From Galeopsis tetrahit (Eukaryota; Streptophyta; Magnoliopsida; Lamiales; Lamiaceae), in NCBI GenBank assembly GCA_963675135.1, contig OY776125.1, positions 21,750,565 to 21,814,564 of the forward strand: a DNA stretch of 64,000 nt. Direction: 5' to 3'. This document shows positions 55,081-64,000 of the stretch, in pieces (positions within the stretch are counted from its first letter, which is position 1; every line of letters starts with the position of its first letter). The position numbers and the translations under genes are program-made. A model generated the notes under the pieces. It was not told where the DNA came from and did not search any database. It saw nothing but the letters and a program-made list of their open reading frames with translations.

Positions 55081-58000
55081 TTAGTGAGGAAAATTTCCAG
55101 TTTTTCGAATGTGTTCAAGAGTGGTTTGTAGCCCGAAATGAATGACCGCTCGATGACCAGCTCTGAAACCATTTCCATACACCTCAGATGTATCTGTTGC
55201 CATCTGATTTTTAAAGAAATTGCTCAGCTTCTTATCAAATGGAGATCTCGACTTCGAGGATGAAGTTGAAGCATTGCTGGTATCCGATATTGATAGTATC
55301 TGTGATTCCAACCACATGCTACCAATCACTTGGCATATACCTTCTTCAACTTCTTGTCTCAGACTTCGATAACCTTTCACGAAACCAACATTTTATCACC
55401 ACCAACAACAAACATGCATCTTAACTAGTTAAATAAGTGGGGAATACATTTTTTAGGCCGGTAACTTATAGGAGTAGCAATCGTAAGACATTATATTTAC
55501 ACGCTGACACATTAGGCCATTATATTATAATTTTCGTGCATCTAGCATGCTAATTTGTCTTAAAAGTGCGAAAATCTAAATGTGTCAGCCCGTAAACATA
55601 TTATCCCTTGCTACCTTTATAGTTATGGTCCTAAAAAAACTATTCTCTGAATAAACGAATACCATTAAGTCGCAACCAAGCATGCATCATCTCGTGAGCC
55701 AATATCGTTCCAGTCAGCAACCTACAATCGACAACCGAAACTGGAAAATGAAAACGAAACTACGATAGGAGGAATCTGATAAGCCAAAAGTAATTTAGAA
55801 AATACCGTGGAAGACCATATAAAATGAGAATTGCTGTCACTTCACAATGGCGTGTTAGTTTGTATGGTTCTGTTTTCATGCTGATGAGTTTATTTCCAGC
55901 TCCAATCCTTGGTCGGCGATATATCTGATGATCCAAAATTTATACAAGATTACAAAATTATCAAAATAGAGTAACACTGCGGCGCATTAGTTGCATTTTT
56001 CAACAGGTGCAATTTTGACTATAAAAGCTGTTTTGATTAAATTTATTGGTTAATTTGATTAAATGTATCAGCTCATATGATGAAAAATATTAGTTGTATA
56101 TTGAAATAGCAGTAATATTCAACCTGCGAACTTTACTGATAAAAAAAAACGCCAACTAATACTTTTTTCCATATAAACTAATGCTTCTCATTACACATTT
56201 CAATTTTCTTTTCCTGGTGCATGAGTCGAATTTTGGTCAAAATTGGATCAATTTTATGGTGCAACTGGTGCATATAAGTTTTTGCTAAATGTTCGAACTC
56301 CAAATCCACTATTTGAGTAGAGGAAAGACTTACCGTGCTAACAGTTTGTTCCTCGGATAGACAAATGCCTCGCGTTTCAGGCATGTGATGATGCCCCTGG
56401 CAGAAAAGACAGGCAACAAAGGTATGAGGAAAGCTACAATGAAGACTAAGAGGGTATTTGGTGAGCTTATAAACTCCTTAAAAAACTTATATATGTAGAC
56501 TTTATAAGATATCTAAAATAAGTTTAGCCAAACGGGCCCTAAGTAACCAAGAGCTCAGTTAAAAATGTAATGATGTTTTCCTTACATGCCTCTCTCCACC
56601 CATTGCTTGATTCAGTGCCTGTTTCTCAACCAAAAGCAACGGAACTTGTTGTGTTATTTTCATATTTAATTCTTTGAAGAACTTCTGTATCTCAAGAAAA
56701 AGGGGTTGACACTCATTAGTATCCATAATTGCTGAGTCGAGGCACTCCAAGCACAGGTTTCGACCATCATTAAGGGTTGCATATCTACCATCCCATGACT
56801 GTAAGCATGCACCAAAAGTTTTAAGAATATCGACTAGCATAAACAAAGTCATTCATCGGGATAATATCATTTTTGATCCCTAAACTTAACGTCTTTTGCA
56901 TTAAATAACTCCCAACTAACCTCCATACGCTCACAACTACAGCATCGTGGAGTTCCATCGTGCTCGTGTCTAGGACAGTATTTCTGGGCCCAAAAAGGAT
57001 GTGCTCTATATTCAATAAGACCAGCTGCATTTGTTGGAATCTGTGCTCATCAAAGGAAAAAAGAGAAACAATAAAAAACAAATTATATTATCTCAAAGAA
57101 TAAGATAGGTTTATTCATTTATTTGGTAGGAAATAGATCTATACTCTTTAATGCTCGGGACACAATAACATTCAATAGAGCCTATGCACAGTAATGAAAA
57201 TGCAAACAAATTATCATTCAATGAAGATATGAAAATTATAATTTTTTGTTTCAAATTTTGATTTTCCACTCCTTATATACAGTAAGGCTTTTCTGTTCCC
57301 TATGGTCCCCAAATCATAGAACCAAGTCCGAAACGTTTTCTATCTCTGCAAACTATAGAATTTGTAAATAATATCCTTGTTTAGTAGCTCAAAATGCATG
57401 AAAATTAGAGTACTGTAGCTTGTTATAAATGATGAGAAAAACACAATTTACTTGAGAAATTTTAGACCTGAAATACTTACAAAGTTTCTGCAGATATCAC
57501 ATTTTGGATGATGCGATTCTTTGTAGCACGCTTTATGATAAGGGTAGCTACCAGATACAGAAAACTGCCAACAGAGATACCAACTTTAAATGTTTGATTG
57601 TTGATAAACGAACAGGAATTTGAAATCCTAACCGAACAATAAATGTTAGGAAACTTTTCACCAAAGTATGTTAGCTACAAATATCATATCTATCTTAAAT
57701 TAATAATAATAAGGATTAATTGCAGAATAAATCACGGTCCTTTCACGTTTATCCAATAACAGCATATGTTTTTAAAATTCGCACTTCGATACATGGCCTT
57801 TCAAATTGTTGTAATTCTAACGTGACTATTTTTCCAGCAAATCCTGCCTTCCTGGTAGCGTGTGTATAAATAATCTCATAAAATTAGTACCTCGTAATCA
57901 GATATTGGCTGGTTACACCCACGACATCTAAAACATTCTGGGTGCCAGACAGCATTCATGCAGCTCAAGAATCGTCCCTGACCGATCTCCATGTTACAAC

Positions 58001-59882
58001 CAGCACAGACCCTACCATATTGAAAACGACAATAAAAAAATTCACATATAAGGTAGGATAAAAGGATTGAAGTATCTTTATATCAAGTTGGGTTATAAAA
58101 TGTAAATGCTTTTTGTAAAATTATATCACGATCATTTGAAATGGAAGTTCAGAAGCCAAACTAGAAAATAGAATAAATATCTGGAAGATAATATTTGACA
58201 CTTGTGGCCTATGGGGCTCTTAAAATGGGGAAAGTTCCTTTATAGAATGAATAATTAATTCCCCTATTAATTAAGGGTTGTTCATTTTCATCATTATTCA
58301 TACAAAAGGTGACTCAGTATCAGGCTTATTGTCGTTAAGAGAAAGTAAATTTCATAAATTCAAATCCATAAGATCATAATTATGTACCTGGAGGCAGTGG
58401 AATAGGGGAATGTAATAGGTTGGTAAAGATTTTCGTATCCGTATCCAAATCCAAATCCATTTCCAGCTGGTTGAGAATCAGCTATCAAGCTTGCTTGAAG
58501 AGCCCTCGCAAGTAACTCATCGTTTTTCAATTCTGGCTCCCTCTCTATACAACATTACATACATGCAATCTTATTCTCTAGTAAAGTGGCATTAAAATAC
58601 AAACCCAAAATAAAAGAAGAAGAAATCTATTGACAGGAAAATAAAGCAGCGAGCACATCAAAGACGTGGCTTGAAAATTTACAAGGGTTATAGTCCATTT
58701 TGGTCCCATAACTCTTGCCTTTTACACAACATAACTCCTTTATTGGTTCGATTTTGGTCAGAAAGTTGCCAGAATTTAAAGTACGATGTCGTTTTGGGAC
58801 ACATTTTTGGGACCTTTTGCGGAAAAGGCAAAATTTATGACACCAATATAAAAACCTCACGTGCCAAAAAAGTGCTGCAAAATGACTCCGTACTTCAAAT
58901 TCCAGTGACTTTGGGCCAAACATCAGACCATGTAAGGAGTTATGGGATTAAATTGAGAAATTTAGCTTATTTTTGGACCTTTTGCAGAAAAGGCAAAGGT
59001 TATAAATAGTAACAATACTAAAGATAGTTATGTAAGCAGAGGCATAATGACTCACCAACAGTAGATTTTCCTTTGTGGTCTTCTTCTGAAAGCGATAATG
59101 CAATAGCACGGTCAATATCTTCCGTCTCCGACCCTGAATTCTAAACCAATGTACACACGTGTATAAGCTTTCATAGGAAGATTTAACACAAGAAAAGCGA
59201 AATACATTATATGGTTTCAAATTACCAAGATCCTGGATACTATAATTGTTTTGTACCATTAATGTGAATAATAAAGACCTTTATTCACAACCACATTATA
59301 GTTTTTTAAATGAGGAATAACACTACTTTTTTTCATAGAGAGAATGTGTTGTGAATCCACCAAGTTAGCAATGATATGTATGTATACATCCCAATTTTTT
59401 TGGAGAAGAAGAAGTGACATTCAACATTAACACATTCAAGTACAAGATAGTTAACAGTATGCCAAACCAATGTGCAAAATTCCATTTCAGATTAATTACT
59501 GCAATCAGCCAATTTTGATTCTTCATTTCTAACTTGAAATATTTAAGATCCACCTATTTAAACTATCAGATATAAATCAGTACGGAGTATTATTTAGTCC
59601 ACCACTCCACCAGCTGAATTCCTTTTCCAACAAATCCAAGCCATAATCCCAAACTCGTTATGGACATTTATGGAGTAGATTATCAAGATAGGGAGAAAGG
59701 ATAAAAAGACGAAGAAAATATCAAGATTAGTCTTAAAAGGGATGGAAAAAGAGTAAACAGTAAATGGTTACCCGTGAAGTAGATTGATCCGTCTCGCCCA
59801 TATTTCTTCTGTATCTCCAATCATATTCCTCATCGAAACATTTATGGCTTGAGCCTTTAAATATTTTGCTAAGCCAACCCAT
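55081..59882 (-). CDS. DA1/DAR family ubiquitin-activated peptidase (UIM, LIM, zinc peptidase)
   Basis: Eleven coding exons with GT/AG borders and consistent phases: 59772-59882, 59056-59140, 58388-58544, 57891-58011, 57481-57564, 56921-57040, 56586-56798, 56334-56396, 55806-55924, 55663-55721 and 55081-55373, giving 474 residues. It starts MGWLSKIFKGSSHKC. Two ubiquitin-interacting motifs (about 45-57, IDRAIALSLSEE, and 74-85, ELLARALQASLI), a LIM domain (C120-C123 through CDIC near 180) and the C-terminal peptidase with the zinc motif HEMMH at 367-371 are present. DA1 proteins limit organ and seed size by cleaving growth regulators after ubiquitin-dependent activation (family knowledge). 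All key residues are present, so it looks functional. Arabidopsis DA1 is about 530 residues; the linker between the UIMs and LIM is shorter here. Which DA1/DAR subgroup it belongs to is not decided. Confidence 0.94.
58676..59010. repeat. Decayed TIR-type repeat in DA1-like intron 2
   Basis: The left side reads GGTCCCATAACTCTTGCC and the right side has inverted-looking words (AAGGAGTTATGGGA, CTTTTGCAGAAAAGGCAAAG). TTATA occurs at both margins. It resembles non-autonomous MULE-type elements with ATGGACC words but is too diverged for firm naming. Confidence 0.35.
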
Positions 59883-59913
59883 TACGCGAAACTTTAATCA
59901 GTGAAGCCTATAC

Positions 59914-60532
59914 CTGAGGCAAACTACAGTTTGAATAGATGCAAAGATTGAAGCAGAACAAGAAACAAGATATGTACAAAAATATATTAACAATTTTTTT
60001 CTACCCACCACAATTATCATCAAGATATGAATAAAAACATTTGAACAGCCTATAATTTCAGATCAAATCCAATGAACAGAATTTAACAGCTCACAATATT
60101 TCTCCTTAAAAGCCCACAAAAATGTAACAGGGCAGAATATGTTGGGAGCATTGGAGCAATACATAATCGAAAAATCCACTGTAAAACAGCACAACACAAA
60201 CAAGAATCAAACTATGACTCTGATATAGCAAATCGGATAAACTAATCAAACTTCAATCATGTAAAAAAATCAATGCAGCATAACCCAAATGGAGAAATAC
60301 AATTAACACACAACTCAATTGTAATCCACCTTGCAATCAATCATGGTTCTTAAACACAAATTGCACCAGAAACTGAATTAACACAAATTTCACAAAGCAG
60401 AACAATTAAATTTCTCCCATTCACCAACCAATTAACAGAAGAAAAACAAGTTCTGGAAGATGAATTGATTCAGTTCAATCTATATACTCAAATTCACAAT
60501 ACAAGTGATCATGTAATAAATTAGTTGCTTAC
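59914..60532 (-). other. Probable 5' UTR intron of the DA1-like gene
   Basis: A donor TTTTCAG/GTAAGC (60533/60532) and an acceptor GCCTCAG/GTATAG (59914/59913) bound 619 bp of AT-rich DNA upstream of the ATG. The leader exon would extend rightward from 60533. Inferred from splice-site quality only. Confidence 0.5.
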
Positions 60533-61451
60533 CTGAAAAGAGATCCCACAAACTCTCAAAATCAAAGAAAAAAATTCGAAATTTCAATAAAGTAAGTAGG
60601 CCCAGAACAATTTAAAAGATTCTGAGCGGTGCCCTCTTGATGTTTCAATCCAATAAAGAATCTTTGCTGCAAAAAGAATTTTTTTTTCAAGATACAAATA
60701 TAAATCAAGAATCTTTGGGTTTCTCAATAAACCCTTAAGGGGGAAAAGGCTGAATAATATGATGAATGTCCTCGACGCTTCTTCTTCGAATATTCAATCA
60801 AGAAACAAAAACATATCGCGTGGCAAAACTTGTTTTACTGTGTGAATACAAACGCAAGATTTCAAAGTCAAAGAGAGGCAAACGTTTCTTCTGTAAATAC
60901 ATAAATTAATTAAAAATCAAAGTAGACTAAGAAACATCAAGCGTTTAAATTCATGGAAGTAAGCTAATTAAACTACTCAAAAGTTCAAATGGTGTAATTA
61001 TTTATTTATATTTATGATATATTTATTGCCCTCAAAGTGCATTTGTGGGGAAAAGGGGAATAAAGGGAAGAAAAAAAAGCCAAAAAAGTAGAGAAGAAAA
61101 TATTGTTCCTTTTGAATTGGGGATAAAAAAATGTTTAACGCACAAGAATAAAATAGCTTTTTAAGCAGAGAATGAATTAGAGAAAACAACCTTGTGCAAA
61201 GAGAATAAAAATGGAAAAAATAGGTAATCTTTTTTGGAATAAAAAAATTTGGGCACGTACTTATGGAATGATAATTATAGACCAATATGTTTATAGACGG
61301 TAAATTTAGGTATTTAAATTTTGATTTGGTACGTTTAGGTTGTAATTTTTTTTTTAATTTAGCACATTTAGGCTAAATTGATTTTGAAACATTTTAAATC
61401 GGGCTAAATTAATATCTTACTCGATGATTTGAGGGTTAAAACAATATACTA
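60533..61451 (-). promoter_or_regulatory. Leader exon and promoter region of the DA1-like gene
   Basis: The first about 250 bp contain CT- and GA-rich sequence that fits a 5' UTR. No convincing TATA box was found. The remainder is AT-rich without repeats I can name. Confidence 0.35.
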
Positions 61452-61691
61452 CTCCCTCTCTCTGTCCCATCTTAACTTTCACACTTAAGTGTTCACCCCT
61501 TTTTAAAAAATATTATAATAAATAAAATTTTGAGATATAATTTTATATAAAAATAAATAAGTGAGTTGACTTGTGTGTATGTATATACCATAAAAATAAT
61601 TAAATTAAATATAATGTTTTAGATATTGTATGGATAGAGTTTCTAAATGACCGAAAAATTAGGTATGAAAGTTAAGTTGGGACGGAGGGAG
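61452..61691. mobile_element. Stowaway-type MITE 8
   Basis: CTCCCTCTCTCTGTCCCATC at the left and GTTGGGACGGAGGGAG at the right, TA flanks, 240 bp. Inner words ACTTTCACACTTAAG and GAAAGTTAAG are inverted. Confidence 0.85.
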
Positions 61692-62214
61692 TATCATTTT
61701 ATTTTCTCCCGTCAATTTGGTACCATCAATTGTAAATTTTGGCTTCAATTTTTATTTTATTTTTGGTTCTCACACATCTAATTCGCCACTATATTTTTGC
61801 CATATCTAATTCATTCAATTTTCGACAATTTGTGGTGCAGGTCATATTTCAATCTCGTGGACATTTAGCTTTACTTGACATATTTCAAGCAAATATGTCT
61901 TAAAATAGTGAATTTAAAATACTTGGGCATATAATTGCAAGCTCATAAACATAATGTACTCCTTTTACTACCACCTATAGTCAAATTATTAAAAAAATTA
62001 TTCCCAAATATTTTATATAAATTTACACAGGTATAATATTCTTACAAATCATTCAATCTTATTCAACTTTATACCGTAACTGTAGGGGTGGCATGAGGAG
62101 AATGATAGAGGCCGAACAATTACTGTCATGTTTCACTAACTGTTGTATATGTACAAATTAGAGGGTGGGGTAGTATAAATTAATATTGTTGAATGCTATA
62201 GTGAAAAGAGTGTA
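61692..62214. other. AT-rich spacer
   Basis: No gene or repeat recognised. Confidence 0.4.
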
Positions 62215-62222
62215 ATAACTAC

Positions 62223-62758
62223 CAAGCGCGGAACCAGGATCATAAAATAGGGTGGGCTAGGCTAAAAAAAAATATTTTTTTGAATTTGAGATTTTAAAAT
62301 TTAACACTGATTTTACTTTAAAATTCAAGAAATCGAATTTTAAAAACATATTATATAAATACTTATAAATTCTATAAAAGTTAACTCTATAAATATCTAT
62401 AAACCATATATATAGATACTTATAAAATCGAGTGAATTTTAAATTATAATATTTGTAATAATATATATTTATTTTGGAATTTAAGTAAATTATGATTAAT
62501 TTAATTTTATGTCAAAATTCTCAAAAAAAAAATATACCCTAATGTTGTACTACCTTTTAATTTAATTAATTTAAAGAATTTAATATTTTTATCTTATAAT
62601 TTATGGACCTCACTAAACTAACCATGTACAAAATTCAAAAGATGATTTTAAATTTGTTATTTGATTTAATGTATAGTGGACGAAGTGATAAATATAAGCC
62701 AACTTTCACCCTATTTTCAAGCAACAAATCAATTTTTTCTTTTATTTTTAAATATACA

Positions 62759-62796
<38 letters not shown>

Positions 62797-62852
62797 GAGA
62801 AATCTAGAAGGCTGGGCGGGCCCGTCCCAGCCATCACATAGGTCCGCCCTTG
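62223..62852. mobile_element. hAT-like MITE, 630 bp
   Basis: Ends CAAGCGCGGAACC and CAAGGGCGGACCT (right end complemented) with an 8-bp duplication, ATAACTAC (62215-62222 and 62853-62860), the size used by hAT elements. The GGCTGGGCGGGCCCGTCCCAG stretch near the right end (first 20 bases quoted less one) is a common subterminal feature of such elements. The interior is AT-rich and contains an AAT trinucleotide microsatellite (about 62756-62792). Confidence 0.75.
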
Positions 62853-62860
62853 ATAACTAC

Positions 62861-64000
62861 TGTATTGGATTGAATGATTTAATGATTTAAAGTTATTTCT
62901 ATTACCATCTATCAAACACATGTCTAATCATAACTAAATAAAAGCTTAGACAATATTAAGAAAACACACTCCATTCTATGCATATTAAATGACCGAAAGA
63001 CACACCATTAGTATCATTAATTTAATTTAAATTAATTGAGATATCTGAATCTGGCCATAAATGTCTCAATATATCTACTAAACAGGGTTTAGAACTTTGC
63101 AGACGCGGCTACTAGGAGGATTCCAAACTTTCCTACCAAAAATTATCATGCAGAAAATTTGACCATAACATACGTGTAAAGTGGAAACGTCGTTGCTGAA
63201 AGAGATAATTGTGTATAATTATGGATGAGAATAATAGAGTATAAAAGGGTTGAGAGAATACGATTGCAGTTGAGATATTTGGGGTTATGAAGTTAGATGA
63301 AGTCTCCCACAATTAACGTGAGTTCTTGGAAGTTTAGAGTCTGTTTGATAGGGTAGATTGATCCGAGATAGGAGACTAACCACACTCAAGGAACGACGCG
63401 ATCAGGGCCGATCACGACTTGTTCCTCTCTGACAGTAGAGATTAATTGTATGATGTCAAAGGTTATATATTGTCAAGGGGATATCAAAGTATGAATGCAT
63501 TAAATGCACTCGTATCATCACTAATGCTCCTTCAGACGAGCGAGCTCTGTCATTGGAGGACAGGTTTGCAATCAATAAGGGTATGATTGATATAAGGTAA
63601 TGGGCTTGAAATGGAATGATCATTTTTAAAATAAATCATTTTTTAGGGAATCATTTTTTATTTTATTTTCTAAAAATAAATCATCACTCGTATTTTACTT
63701 TTACAAAATTATCCTTCTTAACAAATAAATAGAATTTTCATAAATCTACTTTTTCAACCCTACCTCATGCACTCACACCATTAAATAGATATTCATTGAC
63801 ATAATTCTTCAACCCTAATTCAAGCTTGAGAGAAAACATAAGAAGTGAAGAACTAGACAAAGATAAATAAAAATTAGCTCGTTGATTCTTTTCATGTTTC
63901 ATCTTTACTCTCTTCTGTAATTATTTTAATTTAATTCATTTCGTCATTCATTCCATTTATGAGTTCATTCCATTTAGTCATAATTTCAATCTGTCATACC
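62861..64000. other. Unassigned right end of the window
   Basis: AT-rich. The segment 63340-63600 is less AT-rich (GATCAGGGCCGATCACGAC, TTCAGACGAGCGAGCTC) and may be part of an LTR continuing beyond the window, but no terminus, primer site or coding sequence is visible. Confidence 0.3.

Noticed and set aside
62603..62890. 95-codon frame near the right end
   Set aside because: It reads through an AAT microsatellite (a run of Asn) inside a hAT-like MITE.

Overview
This is a window of nuclear DNA from a flowering plant, almost certainly a eudicot. The evidence is AT-rich intergenic DNA, plant-specific gene families (an RMA-type RING ligase, a GATL glycosyltransferase, a DA1-type LIM peptidase with plant-style introns) and plant transposon families (Ty1/copia with an initiator-Met tRNA primer site, an L1-like LINE carrying RNase H, CACTA, MULE, Stowaway and Tourist-like MITEs, a Helitron). 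An asterid, perhaps a Lamiales species, is a guess. All family names come from reading the sequence; no database search was run.

Bases 1-29,500 are nested transposons. A Ty3/gypsy 3' end with its LTR (1 to about 2175), a SINE-like sequence and a CACTA right end (to 2594) lie next to the C-terminal piece of a Helitron Pif1 helicase (2595-2841). That Helitron appears to run to its 3' hairpin and CTAA end at 23118. It is split by a 15-kb Ty1/copia element (3007-17976, minus strand, TSD TAGTA, near-identical LTRs, Sirevirus/Maximus-like). It is split again by a long-TIR MULE (18044-22990), which holds a TRIM-like array, a CACTA element inside that array, and a second MULE. A nearly complete LINE (23142-29486, minus strand, 18-bp TSD) begins 24 bp beyond the Helitron end.

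Bases 29,500-34,400 are a MITE and MULE cluster. It holds five Stowaway-type MITEs, two MULEs with perfect 9-bp TSDs lying 29 bp apart (each with a GC-rich core), and a Tourist-like element.

Bases 34,400-61,000 carry four ordinary genes: a membrane-anchored RING E3 ligase of the RMA type (35638-36357, plus), a GATL/GT8 glycosyltransferase (40926-41972, plus), a calmodulin-like EF-hand protein (45855-46367, minus) and an 11-coding-exon DA1/DAR peptidase (55081-59882, minus). The genes look independent rather than forming a pathway. Between them lie MITEs, a gypsy LTR remnant (about 44400-45060), a 91-bp satellite array with three-copy higher-order periodicity (47330-48421) and a TIR element full of short A/T-rich repeats (51040-52499).

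Bases 61,000-64,000 hold a Stowaway-type MITE, a hAT-like MITE and otherwise unassigned AT-rich sequence.

The most unusual material is inside the copia element. A long extra ORF of about 1,590 codons lies after pol. It is broken by a two-base change in a GT run and has its own TATA-like box upstream. A short motif related to CAACTTGCCTGA is scattered through coding and non-coding parts of the element.
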